Of a DNA stretch of 35,459 nt, positions 26,146-34,590 are shown piece by piece; the first letter of the stretch is position 1, and each line of letters opens with the position of its first letter. Both the position numbers and the translations under genes were made by a program. The DNA is from CAYMLL01 sp964390645 (GTDB lineage: Bacteria > Planctomycetota > UBA8108): NCBI GenBank assembly GCA_964390645.1, contig CAYMLL010000034.1, forward strand, positions 1-35,459, in the 5' to 3' direction. Under the pieces are notes generated by a model that had not been told where the DNA came from, did not search any database, and worked only from the letters and a program-made list of their open reading frames with translations.

Positions 26146-28937
26146 CAGCTTCTACTCAGGGCTTCGTCGAGATTCAGGAGGACGGAACCGAGCATCGTCC
26201 AGGCGGCGATCGTGGCGTCGTCGAGTCCCGCTTCTCGAGGCGCATCGCCCGTGTTCGCGAGAGCCTCTGCCGCTTCCGGGTTCTCGAGGTAGAACGACCG
26301 CTGGGCCTCCACGAAGGCGATCACCCGGTCGGACTCCGGGCCCGTCGGCCAGCGGGAGAGGACGATCTCGAATGCATGACGGACTCGAGCCTGTCGGGCA
26401 GCGTCGGGCGTTTCCGCGAGCACTCGTTCGGCGAGCACGCGTGCGGTCTCGAGATAGACGGTGTCGTTGAGGGTCGTGAGTGCTTGGAGCGGTGTGTTCG
26501 TTTGCGATCGTCTGACGACGCAGACCTCACGGGACGGCGCGTCGAAGGTCGAGAAAAACGGCAGCAGCGCGGCGCGTTTCCACCAGGTGTAGAGCCCGCG
26601 TCGGTAGCGGTCCGCGCCGTCGCTCTTTGGCCAGGTGCGGTCGTCGAGTTGCGCCAGCCGTTGGTCCCATCCAGGAGGCGTTCGAGGCGACACGCTCGGC
26701 CCACCGATGCGCGGATCCAGAAGGCCGGAGACGGCCAGCGCGCTGTCGCGGATCTGCTCCGCCGCGAGCCGGAAACGAGCGCCGCGCGCGAGGAGTGTGT
26801 TCGTCGGGTCTCGGGACCGTTGGTCGTGGTCCGCCCGCGAGGTCTGGCGGTAGGTCGCTGAGCGCAGAATCCTGCGATGGAGCTTCTTCAGGTCCCAGCC
26901 CTCTTCGACGAAGCGAGAGGCGAGCCAGTCCAGGAGCTCGGGGTGGCTGGGCGGAGAGCCTCGCAGTCCGAAGTCATCCGCGGTCGCGACGATGCCGACA
27001 CCGAAGTGCTGGGCCCAGATCCGGTTGACGATGACACGGGCGGTCAGAGGGTTCTCCGCGGATACGAGCCAGCGTGCGAAGCTCAGCCGGTTCACCAGGC
27101 CGGAGAGCGGAGGCAGCGCGGAGGGGGTTCCGGGCTCGACGCGGTCGCCCTTGATCTTGTAGTTGCCGCGGACGTGGACGTGGGTCACGCGCGGCTCCTT
27201 CAGCTCGTCCATGACCTGGGCCGTGAGGAGGTAGGCATCGAGAGCGCGATCTCGACTCTCGAGCTCGGCGATCTCGGAGAGGACCGCAGCGCACGCAGGA
27301 TCCTCTCGCGCGAAGAGGGACCGCAAACGACCCAGGTCCGCCTCGCTGCGGTGACCACGCGGCTTGCGCAGGGCCGTGGTGACGGCCGGGTGGTGGCGCG
27401 CGAGGTCGTCCGTGGAGTCGACCGAAAAAGGCAGCACCCGTACGTCGGATATGTCGCCGTCGAGGAACCAGGCGTTCGGAGTCGGGGACTGCTTGTAGCC
27501 GCCGCCGATCGCGAGTGCACGATGACTCGAGCCGATCCGCGGCGGAGCCTCCCCCACACGCTCGACATCCTCGAGCCGCCGGCCATCGACGAAGAGGTCG
27601 ACTCGCTTGCCGGGATCGAACGTCATCGCGACGTGATGCCACTCGCCGTCGTTGATGGGAGTGGAGCTGAGCACCTCGATCCCGCTCCACGTCTTCGAGG
27701 TCGAAGATATCCACGTGAAGAGATGTCCCGGAGGCGCCTTCCGGTCCTTCACCTCTCCTTCGCTGCCGATTCCGAAGAGGAAGGAGCGCTCGCCGGCCCT
27801 CCAGTCGTACTTCGAGACGATGTCGGCCGTGACGGAGGTGGTTCGAATCCAGGCGGCGATCGTCAGTCCCGCGGTGATGTCGAATGCGGCGTCCTCGACG
27901 ACGTGCGCCGTCTTGCCGTCCAGTGACAGCCCACGTGGCAGGTGATCGCCGGGGTGAGCGGACCTGGAGGTCGGGGTGATCACGGGTGCTGCGCTCAACC
28001 AGGACTCGAGACGCCGGCCGAAGTTCGCCGATGCGGTCTCGTCTGCAATCTTCTTGCGCAGGGCGGTGGTTCGCGAGCGCAGATCTGCACGCTCCTTTCG
28101 CAGCTTTCGTGGCAAGAACCGTGCGCGCGGCCCGTGCACGCCGTAAGCCTTCCCGTGGTGAGGAGTGTTGTTGAAGATCGCGAAGAGGCGGTAAAAGTCC
28201 TTCTGGGAGATCGGGTCGTGCTTGTGCTCGTGGCACTCGGCGCAACCGATCGTCGTGCCGAGCCAGACGAGGCCGGTCGTGTTGACGCGATCGACGACAC
28301 CCTTGACGCGAGCTTCCTCGATGACCGGATTGTTGCCGATCATCTGCATGGAGTTGCGATGGAATCCGGTCGCGATGCGCTGCTCTACCGTCGCGGCCGG
28401 CAGGAGGTCGCCCGCCAGTTGCTCGACGGTGAAGCGGTCGAAGGGCATGTTGTCGTTGAAGGCCTGGATGACCCAGTCGCGCCACAGCCAGTTGCTTCGC
28501 GGGAGATCTGCGGCGAAGCCGGTCGTGTCCGCGAATCGTGCCAGATCGAGCCAGTCCTGCGCCATCCGCTCGCCGTGGTGGGGGGGGTCGAGGAATCGAT
28601 CGACGCGTCGATCCCAAGCATCCGGTCGTTCGTCCGTGACGAACTCACGCACCTCGGCGACGGAGGGCGGCAGTCCTCGCAGGTCGAGGCTGACTCGGCG
28701 TACGAGCGTTCGTCGGTTTGCGGCGGGCCTCGGCAGCATGTTCTCTCGCTCGAGGCGTCGCAAGACAAAGCGGTCGATCTCGTTGCGAGGCCACGTCGCG
28801 TCGGCCGGGGTCGGAACGGCGGGCGAGGCGACGGGTCGATAGCTCCAGTGCGACGACTCGTCGGCGTGGGCGGCCGGTGGCGCCAGGAGGAGCAGCGTGA
28901 GGATCATCAACGGGCGCAGAGACATGTCGGGAATCAT
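26145..28937 (-). CDS. DUF1549-LamG-DUF1553 (PSD1) protein lacking the PSCyt1 heme domain
   Basis: This is a 930-residue protein. The signal peptide (MSLRPLMILTLLLLAPPAAH) is followed almost directly by DUF1549 (about 48-255) with GERMAQDWLDLARFADTTG and a single CxxCH, CAECHEHKHDPISQ, at 232-236. A LamG-like domain (about 330-480; DGEWHHVAMTFDPG, VDLFVDGRR) and DUF1553 (about 590-870; LTARVIVNRIWAQHFGVGIV) complete it. The N-terminal PSCyt1 domain with its CxxCH, present in the paralogue at 14398-17499, is missing, so this is a mono-heme version. Either ATG, at 28937 or 28925, could be used; the second begins a tighter signal peptide. It is divergent from the epoxide-hydrolase-like gene. Confidence 0.9.
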   Translation of the reverse strand: MIPDMSLRPLMILTLLLLAPPAAHADESSHWSYRPVASPAVPTPADATWPRNEIDRFVLRRLERENMLPRPAANRRTLVRRVSLDLRGLPPSVAEVREFVTDERPDAWDRRVDRFLDPPHHGERMAQDWLDLARFADTTGFAADLPRSNWLWRDWVIQAFNDNMPFDRFTVEQLAGDLLPAATVEQRIATGFHRNSMQMIGNNPVIEEARVKGVVDRVNTTGLVWLGTTIGCAECHEHKHDPISQKDFYRLFAIFNNTPHHGKAYGVHGPRARFLPRKLRKERADLRSRTTALRKKIADETASANFGRRLESWLSAAPVITPTSRSAHPGDHLPRGLSLDGKTAHVVEDAAFDITAGLTIAAWIRTTSVTADIVSKYDWRAGERSFLFGIGSEGEVKDRKAPPGHLFTWISSTSKTWSGIEVLSSTPINDGEWHHVAMTFDPGKRVDLFVDGRRLEDVERVGEAPPRIGSSHRALAIGGGYKQSPTPNAWFLDGDISDVRVLPFSVDSTDDLARHHPAVTTALRKPRGHRSEADLGRLRSLFAREDPACAAVLSEIAELESRDRALDAYLLTAQVMDELKEPRVTHVHVRGNYKIKGDRVEPGTPSALPPLSGLVNRLSFARWLVSAENPLTARVIVNRIWAQHFGVGIVATADDFGLRGSPPSHPELLDWLASRFVEEGWDLKKLHRRILRSATYRQTSRADHDQRSRDPTNTLLARGARFRLAAEQIRDSALAVSGLLDPRIGGPSVSPRTPPGWDQRLAQLDDRTWPKSDGADRYRRGLYTWWKRAALLPFFSTFDAPSREVCVVRRSQTNTPLQALTTLNDTVYLETARVLAERVLAETPDAARQARVRHAFEIVLSRWPTGPESDRVIAFVEAQRSFYLENPEAAEALANTGDAPREAGLDDATIAAWTMLGSVLLNLDEALSRS

Positions 28938-29045
28938 TCTACGTCAACTCGGGCCGGGTTACCCCTGCCCGTTCAGACCTCGCCGTTCGGACCGTGTGGG
29001 GAATCAGCGTGGAGGGATGAGCACGGAGGCACGTCGTCGATGCCG

Positions 29046-29074
29046 TTGACACGATGAGCGGGTCATCGCATGAT
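29046..29074 (+). promoter_or_regulatory. Candidate sigma70-type promoter for the epoxide-hydrolase-like gene
   Basis: A perfect TTGACA (29046-29051), a 17-nt spacer and CATGAT (29069-29074, 4 of 6 matches to TATAAT). It predicts a start near 29081 and a leader of about 32 nt that includes GGGGAGG just before the ATG. Confidence 0.45.
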
Positions 29075-29112
29075 CGGGTTTCTGTTTCCGCTGGCGTGGT
29101 GGGGAGGTCCCG

Positions 29113-30312
29113 ATGCGAATCGATACGTTCAGTGTCCAGGTGCCGGAAGAGGATCTTGACGACCTCCGCGATCGCCTGCGGCGCACGCGCTGGCCGCGGT
29201 CCTTCCCTCAGATGGGTTGGGACTACGGCGCCAACACCGAGTACATGAAGGAGCTCGTTTCCTACTGGCTCGAGGGTTTTGACTGGCGCGCGCGCGAGGC
29301 CGAAATCAATCGCTACCCTCACTTCAAGGCGGATGTCGACGGTATCGGTGTGCACTTCATGCACATTCCCGGCCGGGGCCCGGACCCGACGCCATTGTGC
29401 ATGCTTCACGGCTACCCGTGGTCGTGGGCGACCTTCTTGCGAATCATTCCGATGCTCGTCGACCCCGCCGCACACGGCGGCGATGCCGAGGATTCCTTCA
29501 CGCTGATCATCCCGTCGCTGTGCGGATTCTGCCTCTCGGATCAGGTCGAGCGGCGTGGGTTCAGCTTCCAGCATCACCCCGCGGTCTACCGCGCCATCCT
29601 TCGCGAGCTCGGCTACGACCGTTACGGGCTGTACGGCGGCGACTGGGGTGGCATCATCACCTTTCCGTGGGGGCACCAGTTCCCCGGGGATCTGATCGGC
29701 ATCCACATCAACTACATGGGACAGCGGATGCGAGACGAGGTCCCGGAGGATGAGAAGCATCCGGACATCATCCGGGGCTTCGGTTTGCAGAACGCCCCGA
29801 TCCGCCCGCGGGACCCTGACAGCCTGCGGTTCTGGAAGGCCGCGGAGAAGTTCTGGATGGACGACTCGGGCTACAGCCACGTCAACATGACGGTGCCGCA
29901 GAGCTTCGCGCACCTCGTGGCGGATTCGCCGGTCGGCGCGGCGGCGTGGATCGTGGAGAAGTACCATGCCTGGAGCGACTGGGACGAGCACTTCGAGGAG
30001 ATCTTCTCGAAGGATGAGCTGTTGACCAACATCATGCTCTACTGGATCAATAACACCTTCGGGACCGCGATCCGGATCTACTACGAGTCGCACCATCACC
30101 TCTGGAAGGTGAAGCCAGGTGAGCGCATCGAGGTGCCGACGGGTGTCCTGTCCTTCCCGAAGGACATCGTCCCTCTGATCGAGTCGCGCGCGAAGAGCTA
30201 CTACAACGTCACGCGCTTCCGGGAGATGGAGAAGGGCGGCCACTTCGGCATCTTCGAGCAGGCCGAGGAGTACGCGAGGGAGCTCCGCTCGTTCTTTCGG
30301 GATCTCCGCTGA
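29113..30312 (+). CDS. Epoxide hydrolase family alpha/beta hydrolase
   Basis: This is a 399-residue cytoplasmic protein. Residues 1 to about 110 form the epoxide-hydrolase N-terminal domain (FSVQVPEEDLDDLRDRLRRT). The oxyanion motif HGYPWSW starts at 99. The nucleophile Asp177 lies in YGGDWGG, and the catalytic His377 in KGGHFGIFE. IRIYYES in the lid is a candidate for the ring-opening tyrosine. The substrate could be an epoxide or a related ester. The usual PSLPGFGFS segment reads PSLCGFCLSD here, an odd substitution next to the active site. GGGGAGGT lies 4-5 nt before the ATG, which fixes the start. It appears monocistronic. Confidence 0.88.
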   Translation: MRIDTFSVQVPEEDLDDLRDRLRRTRWPRSFPQMGWDYGANTEYMKELVSYWLEGFDWRAREAEINRYPHFKADVDGIGVHFMHIPGRGPDPTPLCMLHGYPWSWATFLRIIPMLVDPAAHGGDAEDSFTLIIPSLCGFCLSDQVERRGFSFQHHPAVYRAILRELGYDRYGLYGGDWGGIITFPWGHQFPGDLIGIHINYMGQRMRDEVPEDEKHPDIIRGFGLQNAPIRPRDPDSLRFWKAAEKFWMDDSGYSHVNMTVPQSFAHLVADSPVGAAAWIVEKYHAWSDWDEHFEEIFSKDELLTNIMLYWINNTFGTAIRIYYESHHHLWKVKPGERIEVPTGVLSFPKDIVPLIESRAKSYYNVTRFREMEKGGHFGIFEQAEEYARELRSFFRDLR

Positions 30313-30696
30313 GAGCCGGATTCTCGGACGACCGCACCGTGCGAACTCGAGAAGGTACTCGGCCTCCGGTCGGGCAGTCGCATGCGTCCGGGATGATCGT
30401 CGAGCTGCGCGACCTCCGTGCACCCGAACGACGGAGCGGGCACGCGATTGTCGGTCGGGGCGTTGTCGTGCGATGGAGGCCGTTCTTCACCGGAGGCGGG
30501 TGCTCGACCTGTCGAGGACGGGAGGTGAGCAGGCATCCATCGCTGACGGTTCGAGACTTCGTTGGCATCCTGGCTCGTGCCTTGTATGCTGCGGGCGTCC
30601 TGACCTCCGAACGGTGCTCCTCTTCCTCGTCCAGCAGGAGGTCGTCCTTCCCTTCAGAGGGATCTCGAGCGATCGCCTCGGGATCTGGTAGTACGC
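30313..30696. other. Intergenic region upstream of the 2-oxo acid dehydrogenase operon
   Basis: This 384-bp stretch holds no supported gene; open frames on both strands lack family features and good ribosome-binding sites. It contains the promoter candidate at 30562-30590 and would give the operon a leader of about 100 nt. I see no riboswitch-like structure that I can name. Confidence 0.5.
30562..30590 (+). promoter_or_regulatory. Candidate promoter of the E1-E2 operon
   Basis: TTGGCA (30562-30567, 5 of 6), a 17-nt spacer and TATGCT (30585-30590, 4 of 6). The same stretch also reads TGGCTCG-N4-TTGTA, a partial sigma54-like -24/-12 pattern that lacks the -12 GC, so sigma70 is favoured. Confidence 0.38.
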
Positions 30697-31683
30697 GTGA
30701 TTCCGTCCGGACTCGACAAGGCCCGCCTGCTCGACCTGTTCCGTACGATGCTGCTGATCCGCCGAACGGAGGAGGAGCTCTCCAGGGCGCATCGGCGAGG
30801 GCTCGTTCCCGGTGCGTGCCACACCTACGTCGGCCAGGAGGCCGTCGCGACCGGCGTCTGCTCGCACTTGCGTCGGGATGACGTCGTATTCAGCACCCAC
30901 CGTGGTCACGGGCACGCGCTCGCCAAGGGGCTCGACCCGGCCGCGCTCGTCGCGGAGGTCTTCGGGCGCTCGACTGGCTGTTCTGGCGGGCGCGGTGGCA
31001 GCATGCACCTCTTTGCTCCCGAGATCGGCTTGATGGGGACGAGCGGCATCGTCGGGCCGAACATCCTTCAAGCGGTGGGTGCGGGTTACAGCTTTCGCGT
31101 CATGGCCCGAGATCGAGTCAGTGTCGCGTTCTTCGGCGATGGAGCCGTGAACAACGGCGCTTTTCACGAAGGACTGAACATGGCCTCGATCTGGAAGCTG
31201 CCGGTGTTGCTGATCTGCGAGAACAATCGTTACGCCACCGAGGTGCCGTTCTCCTACTCGGCCGGCAACCCCAGCGTCGGCACGCGCGGTGAATCCTACG
31301 GGCTGCCTGGTGTGCAACTGGATGGAAACGACGTGCTCGAGATACGCTCTGCTGCTGGCGAGGCCGTCGAGCGCGCTCGCTCAGGCGGCGGCGCGACGCT
31401 GATCGAGTGCCTCACCTATCGAACGCGGGCGCACGCCGAGGGAATGGGGAGCTTCGGGTACCGCAGCGAGGAGGAGGTCGAGAAGTGGAAGATGCTGGAT
31501 CCCATCGGGCGACTGGCGAGAACCATTCTCGAGGCGTCCATCGCCAAGCAGGCCGATCTCGAGGAGATCGCCGCCGCCGTGGAGACGAACGTCACCAGGG
31601 CGATCGAGGAGGGCCAGGCGGCACCCTGGCCGGACGCGTCGACCGCCACGAAGCATGTCTACTCCGAGCCGGAAGCTCGCTGA
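30697..31683 (+). CDS. 2-oxo acid dehydrogenase complex E1 component, alpha subunit
   Basis: This is a 328-residue thiamine-diphosphate enzyme subunit of the pyruvate/acetoin/branched-chain type. It carries the ThDP-Mg motif GDG (147-149) through to NN (176-177), and the segments GACHTYVGQEAVATG, STHRGHGHALAKG and GGRGGSMHLF. With the beta subunit it decarboxylates a 2-oxo acid and passes the acyl group to lipoyl-E2. Which substrate (pyruvate, acetoin or branched-chain) cannot be decided from sequence reading. The start is GTG at 30697, with only a weak ribosome-binding site. The beta subunit gene follows after 15 bp. Confidence 0.92.
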   Translation: MIPSGLDKARLLDLFRTMLLIRRTEEELSRAHRRGLVPGACHTYVGQEAVATGVCSHLRRDDVVFSTHRGHGHALAKGLDPAALVAEVFGRSTGCSGGRGGSMHLFAPEIGLMGTSGIVGPNILQAVGAGYSFRVMARDRVSVAFFGDGAVNNGAFHEGLNMASIWKLPVLLICENNRYATEVPFSYSAGNPSVGTRGESYGLPGVQLDGNDVLEIRSAAGEAVERARSGGGATLIECLTYRTRAHAEGMGSFGYRSEEEVEKWKMLDPIGRLARTILEASIAKQADLEEIAAAVETNVTRAIEEGQAAPWPDASTATKHVYSEPEAR

Positions 31684-31698
31684 CGGAGAGTCTTCTCC

Positions 31699-32676
31699 AT
31701 GCGACAGATCACCTTCATGAAGGCCACCCACGAGGCGCTCGCCGAGGAGATGGAGCGCAATTCTCGTATCTTCGTGCTGGGTGAAGGCATCGGCAAGAGA
31801 GGAGGCAACTTCAACTCGACCACCGGGCTCTACGATCTCCACGGTCCTCTGCGCCTTTGCGACACGCCGATCTGCGAGCGTGGCTTCGTCGGCCTGGCCG
31901 CGGGTGCGGCGATGACCGGCACGCGTCCCGTTGTGGACTTCATGTTCGCTGATTTCTTGCTCGACGCGGTCGGCGAGATGATCAACCAGATCGCCAAGAT
32001 GCAGTACATGTCGAGCGGTCGCCTCAGGATGCCGATCCTGCTGCGTGGATCGATCGGCGTGGGGCACGCGTCGGCAACTCATCATTCGGGCAGCTACTAT
32101 CCGATGTTCGCCCACGTGCCGGGGATCCGCGTCGTCGTGCCCTCGAACCCCGCGGACGCCAAGGGGCTGATGAAACGGGCGCTGAACTGCGACGACCCCG
32201 TTCTTTTCCTCGAGCACAAGTCCCTTCTGGGCATGAAGGGCCCGGTTCCCGAGGGCGAGCACCAGGTCGAGTTCGGCAGCGCTGCCGTCGTTCGTGCTGG
32301 ACGTGACGTGACGGTTGTCGCGATCTCGCTGATGGTACGGCACGCTCTCGAGGCCTGCGAGGTACTCGAGAAGGAAGGCGTGTCGGTCGAGGTGATCGAC
32401 CCGCGCTGTCTCTCTCCCCTGGACGACGGCACGATCGTCGAGTCGGTGAAGAGGACTGGTCGTTTGTTGATCGTCGACGAGACCTTCGCGCCCTTCGGAG
32501 TCGGTGCGGAGATTGCGGCACGCGTTGGAGAGAAGGTGTTCGATTACCTCGATGCGCCGATCTGTCGCCTTAACGGCGCCCACGTGCCCACGCCTTACAG
32601 CCCGCCGCTCGAGAACGCCATCGTGCCGGGGCCGGACGACATCTTGCGGACTCTGCGCGAGCTGATGGAAGAGTAG
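31699..32676 (+). CDS. 2-oxo acid dehydrogenase complex E1 component, beta subunit
   Basis: This is a 325-residue transketolase-like partner of the alpha subunit. Its N-terminal pyrimidine-binding domain contains LGEGIGKRGGNF and ERGFVGLAAGAAMTG; the C-terminal domain contains VEVIDPRCLSPLDDGTIVES and RLLIVDETFAPFGVGAEIAA. GGAGAG stands 8 nt before the ATG. It sits between E1alpha and E2 with 15-bp gaps on each side, so all three form one operon. Confidence 0.93.
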   Translation: MRQITFMKATHEALAEEMERNSRIFVLGEGIGKRGGNFNSTTGLYDLHGPLRLCDTPICERGFVGLAAGAAMTGTRPVVDFMFADFLLDAVGEMINQIAKMQYMSSGRLRMPILLRGSIGVGHASATHHSGSYYPMFAHVPGIRVVVPSNPADAKGLMKRALNCDDPVLFLEHKSLLGMKGPVPEGEHQVEFGSAAVVRAGRDVTVVAISLMVRHALEACEVLEKEGVSVEVIDPRCLSPLDDGTIVESVKRTGRLLIVDETFAPFGVGAEIAARVGEKVFDYLDAPICRLNGAHVPTPYSPPLENAIVPGPDDILRTLRELMEE

Positions 32677-32691
32677 GAGGAGACCTTCGCG

Positions 32692-33909
32692 ATGGCGTCC
32701 GAGATCACCGTGCCCAGGCTTGGCTGGACGATGGACGAGGGTGTTCTCGTCGGATGGTTGAAGAAGGATGGCGACGCGGTCGTGGAAGGAGAGCCGATCT
32801 TCACGCTGGAGGGCGACAAGGTCACCGAGGACGTGGGCGCTATCGACTCCGGGATCCTCCGTCTGACGAAGGGCTCTCCGTCGCCGGGAGACGTCGTGAT
32901 GGTGGGCGCGGTGGTAGCGTATCTTGTTTCGTCGGGAGAGGAGATCGTCGGCGCCGAAAGCGCCGCTGCGGTCTCGAAGCCTCCTGCGACCCCGACGGCT
33001 CCGGAGAAAGGGCCGGGCGGCTCCCCGGAGGCGTCGGCCGGGTCGAGGACTCCGGAACCGGCGACGGGGGGGGCGCCCCCCGGCCGCTCCGTCTCTTTTC
33101 GGGCGGCGAGTCGCGCCAGGGAGCTCGGAGTAGACGTCAGGAAGGTCGCCGGAAGCGGGCGATCGGGTCGCGTACGGGAGAGGGACGTCGTCGAGGCTGC
33201 CAGAGGCGCGGGGGAGCCCGCGGTGTCGCCCGGTTCGCGAGGTTTGTCGATCCGACGGACCATCGCGACGCGTATGGCCCGCAGCGCGCGAAACACGGCC
33301 GCGGCGACCCTGACGACGACGGCCGAAGCAACTCGGCTCGTCGAGATTCGTCAACGCCTGCGGGCGCAGGGCGGCGACCATCCTACTGTGAGCTTCAACG
33401 ATCTCGTTGTCGCGGTCGTCGCGGTCGCGCTGCGCGAGCATCCGGATATCAACGCGTGGTGGGTCGACGAGGACGTCGTCCCTCGCAGCGAGGTCAACAT
33501 CGGTATCGCGGTCGACCTGGGGGAGGGACTGCGCGTTCCCGTCATCCGCGAGGCGGACACCTTGAAGGTGCGTGATCTGTCCGCACGCACCCGAGAGCTG
33601 ATCGATCTTGCTCGTGCCGGAGAGCTGTCGTCACGCGACGTCGCCGACGGGTCCTTCACGATCACCAACCTCGGCATGTACGACATCGACGTGTTCACTC
33701 CGATCATTTACGAGCCGCAGGTCGCGATTCTGGGGGTCGGCCGCATCCGTGACCAGGCCCGGGTGCTCGACGGCGAGGTCGTCGTCCGTCCGGAGGTCAC
33801 TCTCAGCCTGACGATCGACCATCGCGCGGTGGACGGTGTCCCCGCCGCTGGTTTTCTGCGTTCGATCCGTACCGGGATCGAGAGCCCGGATTCCGTCGTC
33901 GAGGAGTAG
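32692..33909 (+). CDS. Dihydrolipoamide acyltransferase (E2) of a 2-oxo acid dehydrogenase complex
   Basis: This is a 405-residue protein with three parts. An N-terminal lipoyl domain (1 to about 78) has Lys43 in EGDKVTED as the lipoylation site; most relatives read ETDK. A Pro/Ala/Gly-rich linker leads to a peripheral-subunit-binding domain (about 134-170; RAASRARELGVDVRKVAGSG). The catalytic domain ends with the acyltransferase motif HRAVDG (His377, Asp381). It transfers the acyl group from lipoyl-lysine to CoA. AGGAGGAG at 32675-32682 gives a strong ribosome-binding site 9 nt before the ATG. No E3 gene follows; the downstream sequence is a pseudogene, so E3 must come from elsewhere. Confidence 0.93.
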   Translation: MASEITVPRLGWTMDEGVLVGWLKKDGDAVVEGEPIFTLEGDKVTEDVGAIDSGILRLTKGSPSPGDVVMVGAVVAYLVSSGEEIVGAESAAAVSKPPATPTAPEKGPGGSPEASAGSRTPEPATGGAPPGRSVSFRAASRARELGVDVRKVAGSGRSGRVRERDVVEAARGAGEPAVSPGSRGLSIRRTIATRMARSARNTAAATLTTTAEATRLVEIRQRLRAQGGDHPTVSFNDLVVAVVAVALREHPDINAWWVDEDVVPRSEVNIGIAVDLGEGLRVPVIREADTLKVRDLSARTRELIDLARAGELSSRDVADGSFTITNLGMYDIDVFTPIIYEPQVAILGVGRIRDQARVLDGEVVVRPEVTLSLTIDHRAVDGVPAAGFLRSIRTGIESPDSVVEE

Positions 33910-33914
33910 TCCCC

Positions 33915-34590
33915 GTGCGGTGCGATCTCGACGGCAAGGTCGGCAACGTGACCGGTGCGGCCGGCGGCATCGGGCTGGCAAGCGCAGAAGTCTCGCCGCC
34001 AACGGCTCCACCGTCTACTACACCGACATCCGCGCCGATGCCGTGGAGCGTGCTGGGGTCGAGGAAGGGGTGCGGGAAGCGGTGAGACATGCGGGCCGGG
34101 CCGAGCACGTTGTCAGCCGCGAGGAGTCCTCGCAGGAAGGCATCGATGGAGTCATCGTGGAGACCGGGCAGCTGGAGATTCACGTCAACATCGCCGGCGT
34201 CAACACGCTGGCCTATCGAGTCACGAGCGACGAGTCTCGTTCCGAGGAGTGAGATCGGATCGTCGACGCCGATTTGTAGGGTCTCTACCCCGTCTTGAAG
34301 GACGGCTCCCGGGCGACGCGTGCGCGAGTAAGGGCGCGTGTCGTCGACAGCGCCGCGATTGCCGGGCTGGTGCCATCACGTCCGCAGTGTCCGCATGTCG
34401 CGACGAACGCGGGGGTCGTCAAACCGACCAGATCGATGGTGCTCGAGCGGGTCCGCTCGGGAGCCTCGTCATCGGCATCGCTTCCGGATCGACGCTGACC
34501 GAAGGCATCCCCGAGCTCTTCTACGGTCACGAGGGCAAGCTCCGCGGTCCCGCGCAGCGGATGATCGACCGCACGGACTGCCGGGAGGAA
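33915..34590 (+). pseudogene. Short-chain dehydrogenase/reductase (SDR) pseudogene
   Basis: The start GTG-CDLDGKVGNVTGAAGGIGLA is a clear SDR cofactor-binding N-terminus. Near 33983 the frame shifts by -1 and continues as RSLAANGSTVYYTDIRADAV, later ETGQLEIHVNIAGVNTLAYR and RSEE. It then hits TGA (34250-34252) in a normally tryptophan position and TAG (34277-34279) in DADL-stop-GLYPVLKDG. It resumes with AAIAGLVPSRPQCPHVATNA and shifts frame again near 34455 into LVIGIASGSTLTEGIPELFY. The catalytic positions are all altered: Asn to Asp (DADL), Ser to Ala (SAAIAG), Tyr to His and Lys to Asn (HVATN). It begins 6 bp after the E2 stop, so it was probably once the fourth operon gene. Confidence 0.85.

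Noticed and set aside
28939..30423. 494-codon minus-strand open frame over the epoxide-hydrolase-like gene
   Set aside because: The plus-strand gene has the catalytic residues, promoter and ribosome-binding site; the antisense frame shows none.
30339..30881. Plus-strand frame spanning the space before E1alpha
   Set aside because: It overlaps the start of E1alpha in another frame and its product has no family features.
31381..33441. 686-codon minus-strand open frame across E1beta and E2
   Set aside because: It has low-complexity Arg/Asp-rich composition, no recognisable domain, and lies antisense to clear E1/E2 genes.
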